The position numbers were made by a program, and so were the translations under genes. From assembly GCA_021234155.1 (NCBI GenBank), contig JAJEKV010000035.1, positions 12,090,407-12,154,406 of the forward strand: a stretch of DNA of 64,000 nucleotides, written 5' to 3'. The stretch comes from Isoetes taiwanensis. Lineage: Eukaryota > Streptophyta > Lycopodiopsida > Isoetales > Isoetaceae. This document shows, one piece after another, positions 1 to 9,535 of this stretch (the first letter of the stretch is position 1; each line of letters opens with the position of its first letter). The notes beneath the pieces were generated by a model. It did no database searches, had not been told where the DNA came from, and worked only from the letters and a program-made list of their open reading frames with translations.

Positions 1-277
1 TGAACTGCGTCCTACACAATTGTATAAATAAAGCCATACTTATTATCGCTAAGTTTTTCCCTCAAAAACCTTCGGGCAGAGGTTTTTAATCCTATCGCAC
101 ACGCTTTGTCGCTCTCTTTTTGTTTGGGTCCCATAGGCCGTCGGTCTCCTCAAGGGACGAATCTATTCTATTCTATTCTATTCTATTCTATTCTATTCTA
201 TTCTATTCTATTCTATTCTATTCTATTCTATTCTATTCTATTCTATTCTATTCTATTCTATTCTTTCTTTCTTTCTT
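1..277 (+). mobile_element. LINE 3' end with (TTCTA)n tail
   Basis: This is the 3' untranslated end of a non-LTR retrotransposon; its body lies outside the window. It carries the block found at the other LINE ends here: a small hairpin around the fTTTTTccctc/AAAAACC motif near 52-70, then a stem-loop at 128-158 (outer GTCCC/GGGAC, inner AGGCC/GGTCT with one G-U pair), then about 20 TTCTA units to about 260 and a short (TTTC)n run. No coding sequence is visible. Duplication unit A begins directly after the tail. Identification rests on the shared 3' block at 25.8, 28.25, 36.0 and 55.7 kb. Confidence 0.75.
164..277. repeat. (TTCTA)n microsatellite, LINE tail
   Basis: About 20 copies of the pentamer TTCTA, followed by a few TTTC units. 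It is the terminal simple repeat of the LINE that ends here, used in place of a poly(A) tail. The LINE end at 36.05 kb has the same pentamer; those at 28.29 and 55.73 kb have TTCC instead. Confidence 0.95.
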
Positions 278-422
278 TCCTACTAATCATCTATGTAGGA
301 AGATATGAGCCATAATAGCAAAGGTAGAAAAGGCCTAAAGGCGCAGGTCCCATTCACATTCGACATTGTCTTATAACATGAGTAAGATCTATATAAAGAC
401 CTTAGTCTTTATTCTTCCTTTC

Positions 423-623
423 CTAATTACGTACATGCGCATTTAAATTGGTAATCAATTCTGGATATAAACGAGAAGTAGGGACGAGTATTAATGGACT
501 CGCACGAAATGTGTTTAACCCAAAAGTTCCATCCATATCCAAGGTCTGGGGTTTTTGGCCTCCAAGCAGAGTCCAATTGAAGCTTTGAACAAATCGCGCA
601 AGAAAATTTTACATCATTAGCAC
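423..623 (-). pseudogene. cytochrome P450 C-terminal fragment (unit A)
   Basis: This fragment repeats the last roughly 65 codons and the stop of the P450 that ends at 768, together with its 3' flank, which includes a shared AGTAAGATCTATATAAAG string. The part encoding the region after the haem loop (VQSFNW, then LDMD.TFGLN, then the C-terminus) is recognisable but diverged. The haem Cys motif is absent. It lies about 340 bp downstream of the full copy, as in unit B, so this small tandem duplication came before duplication of the whole block. Confidence 0.8.
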
Positions 624-767
624 CTTATGCACTTGTAATTCATGAATATCGTCCAATAATAGCATCTATAAGGGATAGTTTATCATTGCGGGGTTCAATT
701 CACATTCAACATTTCTTATAACAAAAGTAAGATCTATATAAAGATCTTATTCTTTATTCTTCCTTTT

Positions 768-2376
768 CTAATTATGTACATGTACAGTTGAATTGGTAAT
801 CAATTCCGGAGACAAACGAGGAGTGGGGATGAGCACTAATGGACTTGCTCGAAATGCATTTAGCCCAAAAGTTTCATCCATGTCCAAGGTTTGGGGTTTT
901 TGGCCTCCAGGCAAAGCCCAATTGAAGCTTTGAACAAATCCTGCAAGGAAAATCTGCACCATTAGCAATCCCAATGGCATAGCTGGGCACATTCGCCTCC
1001 CAGAACCAAATGGAATAAGCTCAAAATCTCGACCCTTCACGTCTCTAGGGTCATTAATGAAACGTTCAGGCTTGAATTCAGTTGCATCTTGCCACACGTT
1101 AGGATCCCTTCCAATGGCATAGGCATTCACCATCAAGCGAGTGCCCTTTGGTATCTCAAATCCTGCCACCTTGCAATCTTGCGTGGACTCGTGAGGAATC
1201 AACAATGGTCCGAGAGGATGCAACCGAAATGTTTCTTTGACCACTGCTTGTAAGTAGACTAGGTTTGGGATGTCATCTTCCACTACAACGCGGTCTTTAC
1301 CAACCACTCCATCTATCTCCTGTTGCAGCTTCTCCATGATTTCGGGAGACCTCACAAGCTCGGATAAAGCCCATTGCACAGTGACAGGGCTCGTGTCATT
1401 CCCTCCACTTAGAATATCCTGCAAATAATAGGGTGAGAAACATTTTGGTAATAAAACATAAATGTTTAAGGGCATGTTAATAGACTTTGAATGAAAAACT
1501 TACGAGAATGACAAAATTTTGACATGTTTTATACCCGAGCTCCTCTTTAGACAAGAGAATCTCAAGCAGGTTGGAAGGCTTTGCAGAATCCCTATTAGGT
1601 GATCTTTCGGCAATATGTTCGTCAATTATTGCTTCGAGAAAACGGTCCATGCTCTTATGGCTCGCTTTCATTCTTCGTTCATAGCCTTGAACATCTAGCC
1701 AAGCAAGTGCAGGAAACGAATCACCCAAGTTTTGGGCACCGAATAAAAAGAACTCCTCACGGATCAACTGGTGGAAACTCTTGGCACAAGCAACATCGCA
1801 TCCCTCCCCAAGGAACCTCTTTCCAAAAGCCATTCTAGTCACAAAATTGGTCGATAGTGTACATAGCCTTGCGCCCAGGTCTACCGGTCTTCCAGCATTG
1901 CTCTCTTCCAATATAGAACTTAGAGCCCAAGTAATTTCTTCCTTTCTTAGCTGTTGGCTTTCTTGTAGCCGCTTTTGGGTGAAAAGTTCGAGAGTGCAAA
2001 GCTTCCTTGTCAGCCTCCAATGCTCTCCATATTCCACAAAACCCATGGTTAGAGGGCCAAAACCCATGATTCGGGCAGCTGCCGTTTTGGGCCTTGAAGC
2101 AAATGCAAGGTCTTGAGTCTTGAGAAAGTGCATCGCCATTTCTTTTGAAGATACCACAACAACATTGATTCTCCCTAACCTAAGGGACATGAGCGGGCCA
2201 TGCAGTTTGGCAAGGCAAGCTAGGGCTTGATGAGGCAGAGCTCCAAGTAAATGAAGGTGGCCGAGAATCGGAAGTCCCTTTGGAGATGGAGGCATCTATG
2301 AATAACGCCTTCTCTTACCAAATAGATATATGCATGCAAGAAGGAAAGTAAGTGCAAAAGGATAATGCCACTCCAT
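768..2376 (-). pseudogene. cytochrome P450 (CYP71 clan), copy A, nonsense-interrupted
   Basis: Haem-thiolate mono-oxygenase copy with two exons: 1504-2376 and 768-1418, with an 85-bp GT-AG intron. Visible P450 parts are the proline hinge (PPSPKGLPILGH), an I-helix SGGNDTS, the K-helix KETFRLHP (ExxR), FKPERF, and the haem loop PFGSGRRMCPAMPLG. Against copy B, codon AAG before MPPSPKG has become TAG at 2296-2298. This separates the membrane anchor (MEWHYPFALTF...) from the catalytic domain. A restart at ATG 2295 would give a protein without the anchor. Three extra bases near 1525 change the residues before the intron. The haem domain itself looks intact. It is called a pseudogene because of the nonsense codon; a soluble restart product cannot be excluded. 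Confidence 0.85.
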
Positions 2377-2458
2377 GATATTAAGAGGTTTTCTGTGTGT
2401 AATGTATGCGCAGAGCAGATGCAGATATTTGATAGCCATACAATTGCATCAACAAGCA

Positions 2459-2466
2459 TATTTATA
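2459..2466 (-). promoter_or_regulatory. TATA box of P450 copy A
   Basis: TATAAATA on the minus strand, about 85 bp upstream of the ATG at 2376. It is conserved in sequence and position at 11236-11243 in copy B, which supports a shared promoter. Confidence 0.6.
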
Positions 2467-4405
2467 GGTGTGGGAATGGAACTTTGAAATGGTCAGGAAA
2501 TATGAGCATGCATTTAGCATGTCCAAAATATAGCATGTCGATGTTGAATTTAATTTTAACAGGGGGTACTATGTCCAATATAACTATAAATCTCTTGGTT
2601 ACTAATTTCGCGGGTAGTTTAACTAACGTATTATATAGGACCATTGTTCTTAAGAAAAAACCAAGAACTTTCTAAAAGTTTTACGTTGATTTTGCTCCTC
2701 CTTTTCTAGCCCCAAACGCCCACATCAGATTTTGGCACCAGATGCTTTCTCTGTACATATATGTACATCCGTTGTGTACATATAGCCAGATGCTTTCTCT
2801 GTTTCGCATTTGCTCAGAATTTCTATGAATTTGTAGTTTAGCTATGAATTTCTGCCTTTTTTTTTTATCTGTTTTAAGAAGCTTCAAAAGCGTACTGTCT
2901 GCAACTCGCTTGATTTCTGGCAAGCAAGTAAGTTAGATTTCTGTAAATCAATTTGGGAGTAGAAAAGGTACCAGGCACCGCTTGGTCTTACTGTTTTTCC
3001 GTCAAAGCAGCTGCTTCTTTATTTCAGGCTGAATAAAAATAAGTACTTACATGCTCATTTGCCGACTAAAACACAGTGAAATTACAGCCAAAAAACAATA
3101 AGCTATGGATATTGAAGCTTCAGGAGCCCATTTCCCCAAAGCAAGGCCGGAGGATTTGTCTTCATAACCTGAGTTTGGCTTTGAAAAGAAAGCTATTTAC
3201 ACTTACAGATATTGAAGCCAATGCTGCATCATTTCATTAAACTCTACAATCCTTTTGCCAAGGAAATCCCAAAATGACGCCCTGCCTGGCCCCGGATGCC
3301 CTTCGGATTTTCCACTGCACCACGTGGTCTTGTACTTTGATATGAGAGGGATAACGCCCTGACCGAGGGTACTATTGTAGAAAAAAAAAATTGAGGGCCA
3401 TTTTGTGTATGCCCGAAATGTCCAAGGCGGAGGCCCGAGACATTTTGGCCATACACAAAATGGCCCAAAATATTTTTTGCATAATACCTGATGGATCAGT
3501 GCGTCATCCGCCTTAAAAACGTGATCCGTGCATTTTTCTCAGGTCCGGCGAAGGATGCAGGCTCTGCAGCAACTGCGTCTCTTGTTTCCGCCACAACAAC
3601 TTGGCGATGGCATAACATCCTAGGTTCTTATGCATTCAGATGCATAACGTTTGGGCCACAATGTGTTATAGCTGATAACAGACTTTGATCCGACGGTTGA
3701 GATCTGATCTCAGCCTATAAACGCAAGGATCACGTTGTTAAGGAACAAGATATTTTAATTGTTCAATGTGGTGCTTTTTCATAAAAATCACCTATTTAAT
3801 CTCACAGCGTATGCCTACTTTTGGTGTTTGCTCTAACTAGGTGTTAAGGATGAAAACTACATCGTTTCTATGTATTATTGTGGTTGTGTTATATCCGACT
3901 TGCATCTAGAAGTATTAGCTGCCACTAACATTTCTCCTTACCAACTTGGTGTCAGTTCTAAAACCGAGTATTATGGAGGACATTTCAGAATAAAAATTTT
4001 CAATTCAAATTGTAACAAAAAAAAGGATGTAGTTGAAAATGCCTAAATTTTTGTCCCACTACTTCATAAAAAAAACAACATTACTTGCACTACCCTCTAT
4101 AGAATAGTAAAGCGAGTTAAGCACAAAGTTTCTCTCTTGCCTCAAACTGCAATGCGCCAGGATGCTCTGTTAGCGTCATTTTGGATGGAAAAGGATAAAT
4201 ATATATACGTACCCAAAATTTTATGGACCTTATTGTGATCATTGACATCCATTGAGCTAATATGATGTGAAAATGTGGGTGTCAATATTGAAAAGGAAGT
4301 GGTTGTATTTCATGTAGCCTAACTGTGTGGTTCACCAACCTTGCCATTCTAGGAGAATCATGGAGATTGTTTTGCCCATGTGGTTATTTCTTTAGGTCAC
4401 GTAAT
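2467..4405. other. non-coding flank of unit A with a palindromic segment
   Basis: No convincing gene. Unit B keeps most of it. At 3395-3465 there is an inverted repeat: GGCCATTTTGTGTATG pairs with CATACACAAAATGGCC across a loop of about 38 bases. A 65-codon open frame at 3491-3688 on the plus strand has a relative at 16761-16961 in unit B, but it matches no family I know and the whole block is equally conserved, so it is not called as a gene. Confidence 0.5.
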
Positions 4406-7400
4406 ACATTTTGAGCTATTCGATTGTGAAAGCTATACTGTTAAATGCCGAGGATAAACAAAAATCAAAGTCTTTATCAGTAGTCATAACATGTAAATTG
4501 AGTACTTGGGCCTGCTGCTAAGGACACAGCTCATGCTCTAGCTTCGTTTTGTGTGCAGTACTTTTGTCATTCAGTCATCCTAATTCCATATGTTGAGCAA
4601 AACAAATGTAAAATCCAAGACATGAGGTGTCAGACTAAGGGCAAGAAGGAAAAGTGAGTATTCTAGGTCTAAGATTTTTGCAAGTGTGGCCAAATTATTT
4701 GTATAACATAGAACACTTTCAATGCCCTGCTTGATCTGGCATCAAACAAATTTTAGGAACATAGATTATCTTATATATGCTACTTTAGCAAGAAGGTGCT
4801 TAAAAAGTCAAGGCACTTAAAAAGGGTAGATGAGTTCAGTTTAAAAATGCCCAAATCCATTATTTGATGAAGAAGATTCGGAATGTAGAATGGTTGTATG
4901 CCCATGCTGCTCAATTTTTTTTGTCCATTCAAATATGTATCTGGCTTAGGCACTGCATTTCCCATCCAGATTTTTGATCTCTTGCAAACTATAGGATTGC
5001 AAACTGGCTATCTGATTACCTTGCATGTTGTCAATGCTATGATATCTGTAACTCTTGGGACATCTCAGAATGCATGCCCGAGGCTACATTTCTTGTGAAG
5101 AAGGGTATGTTGGTTCACAGATTAGCAAGTATAGAAGGCAAGCATCTCATGACAGGTACGTTCCTCCTTCATTGTGGGTCAAAGTTGCACTAGAGGAACT
5201 ACTTCTTTTCATTTTTTTATATGCACAATTTCCGTCATTCTTATAGCTATAGTGATGTTTAGATGTACTCTCTCTTGCGCCCATGATCTTTCTGACAGAA
5301 GCATGTTTTGTTTTGCATTCAACGTGATTCCAAGTTGCACTCAACATAGAAGCATTTTTTGAAGGTACATTCAAAAGGTTTGTATTTATTAAGTTATCTA
5401 AGCATTTATGTGGGCTTTTGAGTTGCAAAACGCTGCCAAACAGAAGCAAAATGCTATAGAATCCAGTCGTAGCCCAGATTTAATAGTAGTCCATGGCCCA
5501 ATAGAAGCAAGAAACATTTTTAATTCTCGGAGGCCCCTTTGCATATGGGCATCAGTTGAAGTAGACCAACAAGAGCTTATTGGGTTCCAATCAATATTCC
5601 TCCAACTTTTTTGGCAAGCTCACACTGGCATATTCGCATTGGTTTAATATGGTGGACTTGATGGCAGTTGGATGACAGTTATGCAGGTTTTAACAAATAG
5701 TTCAATACTAAGTCTTCTAAAACATTAGACCTGTACTTATGGGTCACATAGACCTTGCATGTTTAAAGGCTAGATAATACTGATAACAGCTAAGGACGAT
5801 AAAATAGCATGGACAAATTGTTTAAAGCTAATAGGAAGCTTTGACTTTGTAGTATGAACATCTAGTTATGTTAGAAATCAACATCTAGTTATATTAGAAA
5901 TCAATGTGCATGTCAATCTAGACTATGCATCCAAAGGGGTAAACCCTACTCTTTTGTAAAATACATGTGGATGATGCTAACCAGACAACATGAAGGCAAT
6001 GCGGTGGATTCAACATGGAATTTAACCACTTACAGTTAGTCAATCTGAAAAAACAGAGCTTTATTGCTAGGCATGGAATTCAATCACGTACAGTTAGTCA
6101 ATTTGAGAACACAAAGCTATATTGTTGGTTATGACAAGTTACACATTGCAACATGACAGTAGATGGCGTGTCCTTATGTAGAATAAAGGTGTCTCCTTAG
6201 CTGAACTAATTTTCATTATTTTCAGAAATGAACATTTGATAACAGCTGGTTGAATTTTATAAGCTTGCAAATAAAAAACTAGATTTATAAGCTTGCAAAA
6301 GATAAATTGGATTCATAATGCACTTATGGCCACGTTGTTCCAAAGCATAATATGTGGCATTCACAACTTCTATTTAGCCTCTTTTTGAATGCATGCGATG
6401 GAGGCTTTAAGATTATCCTGCTTTCATCAAGGATGTGCAATTATAAGTACTTCACATGCCACTTTATTTGTGAAGTATTATATACCAGGCTACTAGATTT
6501 GCATAGATTGTCACCAACATGGTTATAAGTTCCAAGGATCTATAAATTCAAATAGACCAAGAGGTATGCACTAGACATTTAGAGTAACACCTTTGGATGT
6601 GATGGATCACAGAAGAGGCAATGCCAGTTCATACATGACGATAATCCCTTCTCCAAATAGAAGCATCCGTCTTCACAAATGCACCATGGCCCTATGTCTT
6701 CCAATTCTGGGTTCCATGGGATCGTGAGGTTCCCCGGATTACCTGACCTTGGCCTTTTTCTCGGTCCAGATTCTTCGTGCGGCTGCTCCTCCATGATCTT
6801 CTTGCCTTTGTTCATGCCTGCTGCTTTGAATCTATCAATTTGTGGCTAAGGCTTTGCTGCCCTCTGGCTCTTCGCCCTCTGCCTTCGTTTCCTATTTTAA
6901 AACCCTAACCCTTTGAAGAATACCACTCTCCATCTCATGCGCCTATACTTTATAGTCAGCTATTTCTAGGGTTAGCTTCTCTTTCCTGCCCTTTTTCTGG
7001 TACGCCATCTTTTAATTGTGTGATTCTGCTAATTATGATTTCGTAAGTATGTGGGGATATCGTAGTCGTATCGTGCCCTGAGTTCTGCTGACATGCGTCC
7101 CCTGGACTTCTCGCTATTTATTAACCATTCTCCTTCCATTTGGACGGGTGGCAGCCCTCAATTATTATGTTCGGATGTTTAGTATTCTGTCTCACTATGT
7201 TCCTTCATTTGGCCTTTGTGCCTTCGTGAGGTCTTCATCAGCTTCTACCATCCCAGTTGTCTCCTACTAGGACAGCCACGTCATTTTGCTCTATGTAATA
7301 TCCATCCGTGTTATATCATATCCGTTGATATATCCGTTGGCGTACATCAATGCGTACCCCTCCCCTCTGTAACCTCCTATGGGCCTAATTAACTTAAATT

Positions 7401-7850
7401 AGTTACCTGTACACCATATTAAGTCCCTGCTTAATGGTAATAAATTCAAAATTTGAATCCTCTCCTCTTAATCTCCTCTCCTATTCCTTGGACTTCTGTC
7501 GGCGTCAATTTTGCTTCATCGATCTAAAACTAAAATTCTAGATGCTCAGACAGTTTGCCTAAAACTAAAACTAAAATTTGGGAATTTTACTCGTTCCCTT
7601 ATTCATATGCTTATAGAGCAAACATATTTGATCAATAAAAAAGAGTCACAACACGATCATGAGTAAGATAATTTCGGTTTGGTTACATATATTGATCTCT
7701 AAATCGACCCCCTCCCTTCATTCTCCTCTATCAGTGCTTCGAGCGTCGGGCTATAATCTAGTCTGTTGCCGAACATAGCCAGTAGCATGTCAAGTTCTTT
7801 AGCTGAATGCTGTGTTCTAGCAATAACAGAACACGTGCTTCCCGTTTCTG
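4406..7850. other. AT-rich intergenic DNA, no recognised gene
   Basis: Only short frames occur. One of possible interest is at 6579-6815 on the minus strand (78 codons). It has a basic-acidic start and a Cys/His-rich second half (PWCICEDGC, then CMNWHCLFCDP), and just upstream at 6896-6911 lies a telo-box-like AAACCCTAACCC motif. I do not recognise this protein and do not call it as a gene. At 7720-7800 a minus-strand frame (LDMLLAMFGNRLDYSPTLE) is also unassigned. Confidence 0.5.
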
Positions 7851-7938
7851 TTGAAACAGGCGATAATTAGTATCAGAATGAGGCTTAAGCTTGTTACCTA
7901 TCCATATATCCATTTTCTTCATGAGCTTCTTCAGTCCA

Positions 7939-8225
7939 TTACTGACTGCACATCAGTGCTGCAGCCAGTTCGAGGATGTGTTCATATCTTCCACCTGGGT
8001 ATAATATTACTACTGAAGATGTGGCTGCACAAGGCAATACAATTTGCCGCCGGCCCCTGATAAGAAGACATATGGTACTTAACACAAATCTTTTGCCTGT
8101 TCCAACTGCCCCATGAATGAAAATTGGAGTCTTAGGTCCTGCTTCTTGCACAGTCATTCCCATAGTCATATATCTTGGCCTGTTCAGGATTCATTTTGTT
8201 ACGCATGCCATTAGCTTCCTCTAGA
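7939..8225 (-). pseudogene. Helitron-type Pif1 helicase fragment
   Basis: A short piece of the helicase domain of Helitron Rep-helicase proteins, on the minus strand. It opens with a LNPEQAKIYD-like segment (frame shifted), then the Walker A region GAVGTGKR, where active enzymes have G.GGTGKT, then LSTICLLIRGRRQIVL and the following CAATSSVVILYPGGR segment that matches the Helitron Pif1 family. It ends at a stop at 7939. No Rep domain or other helicase motifs are present nearby, so this is a small isolated relic. A host PIF1 helicase pseudogene is the alternative. Confidence 0.6.
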
Positions 8226-8850
8226 TATAATCTGTAATCTGAAGATTTCTACTTCCTCTAGAACCAAATCTCGCTGAGCTTGCATCTTCGAAATTGATAT
8301 ATTGCGTCGCAACTGTGCTTAGTAAGAAACAAAGGCATCGATACAAACCAGATATACTAATCCCAAAAATGCAAATCAAAATACAAAACAACACTTAAAC
8401 ATGGATAAACAACACACAGTTTGTTTTCCTATATATAGCAGAGCCTAAAAAATCCAAAGGCCTGAAACCAGATGTAGCCATCTCAATTTTCAACTAAGTA
8501 TAACTCACCTTAAAGCAAGTAAGATGCTCTGCCGGTTGAAGAATTTGCCCTTCCCGTCCTCAAAGCATAGCCCTCCTGGAATTCAAACCCAATCCGGACT
8601 TAGACCTCACGCCTTTTAGCCCCAACTGAATGAACCCCGGGAAATCCAAGTGAGGATCCAGACAAGTCGCCAAGCTAAATCTTCCACCCAAATTTGGCCG
8701 CAGCCAAACACAACCACGAAACCTATCTACAGGTGTCTGGCAGGAACTCTCTTCCCGATTCTAAATGTAATTATTTTTGTGATGTTTTTTCACCTAGAAT
8801 ATTTATTTTTGGATTATTTTCTGCTTGAAACGTTCTTCTTTCTTTTCTAC
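8226..8850. other. intergenic, no recognised gene
   Basis: Nothing beyond short frames without family similarity. The last 30 bases, a pyrimidine-rich run ending CTACTAA, correspond to the sequence next to the LINE tail at 262-285 in unit A, so the duplication begins a little to the left of the MITE. Confidence 0.5.
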
Positions 8851-8853
8851 TAA

Positions 8854-9032
8854 GGGTGCTTTTCCATGGACGGACAGATTTGGATGAGGTCAGATCCAGG
8901 TCCAAAAGTAGGATTACTTTCCAAATGAGGTTCTTAACCTCAGCCACTCATGCTCTTACCTCATGGGAACATCGGAATAGCAGATCAGACCTTCAGTAAA
9001 CCTGGAGGTTTTCCGCCCATGGGAAAGCACCC
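8854..9032. mobile_element. Tourist-like MITE (PIF/Harbinger type), 179 bp
   Basis: A small non-autonomous DNA transposon with terminal inverted repeats. The left end reads GGGTGCTTTTCCATGGACGG; the right end is its complement with a few mismatches (TCCGCCCATGGGAAAGCACCC is the plus-strand form). It is flanked by a 3-bp TAA duplication at 8851-8853 and 9033-9035, as expected for PIF/Harbinger-derived Tourist elements. It has no coding capacity. The paralogous site in unit A (CTAC-TAA-TCATC near 280) lacks it and shows a single TAA, confirming both boundaries. Confidence 0.88.
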
Positions 9033-9192
9033 TAATCATCTATGTAGGAAGATATGAGCCATAATAGCAAAGGTAGAAAGGGCCTAAAGGCGTGCGTTTT
9101 CCGTAAAGGATGGATGGTTCCATTCACATTCGACATTGTCTTATAACATGAGTAAGATCTATATAAAGACCTTAGTCTTTATTCTTCCTTTC

Positions 9193-9392
9193 CTAATTAC
9201 GTACATGCGCATTTAAATTGGTAATCAATTCTGGAGATAAACGAGAAGTAGGGACGAGTACTAATGGACGCACGAAATGTGTTTAAGCCAAAAGTTCCAT
9301 CCATATCCAAGGTCTGGGGTTTTTGGCCTCCAAGCAGAGTCCAATTGAAGCTTTGAACAAATCGCGCAAGGAAAATTTGCATCATTAACACC
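9193..9392 (-). pseudogene. cytochrome P450 C-terminal fragment (unit B)
   Basis: Counterpart of 423-623. It repeats the last roughly 65 codons of the P450 ending at 9536, with the same stop, and shares the diverged changes of the unit A fragment. The two fragments therefore descend from one small tandem duplication older than the large one. Confidence 0.8.
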
Positions 9393-9535
9393 TTATGCAC
9401 TTGTAATTCATGAATATCGTCCAATAATAGCATCTACAAGTGATAGTTTATCATTGCGGGGTTCAATTCACATTCCACATTTCTTATAACATAAGTAAGA
9501 TCTATATAAAGATCTTATTCTTTATTCTTCCTTTT

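Larger units (their letters stand above)
278..4405. repeat. segmental duplication, unit A
   Basis: This block is repeated, in the same order and orientation, at 9033-12173 plus 16661-17607 (unit B). It contains a P450 3' fragment, a full-length P450 copy, the P450 promoter, and about 2 kb of non-coding flank. Identity is very high over the P450 and somewhat lower in the flank, with small indels, for example about 23 bp near 4080. Unit A is uninterrupted and keeps the empty target sites for the MITE and for the 4.5-kb transposon present in unit B. Similarity stops after GTCACGTAAT at 4405 (17607 in unit B). Confidence 0.85.

Noticed and set aside
106-315. Open frames across the (TTCTA)n tail
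   Set aside because: They only read the pentamer repeat and have no protein features.
1599-2116. Plus-strand open frames opposite the P450 exons
   Set aside because: They are shadows of the P450 coding strand; the same shadows appear at 10254-10880 in the other copy.
3491-3688. 65-codon frame kept in both duplication units
   Set aside because: The entire block is equally conserved and the protein resembles nothing known.
6896-6911. Interstitial telomere repeat
   Set aside because: Only about one and a half AAACCCT units occur. This fits a telo-box in a promoter, not a telomere relic.
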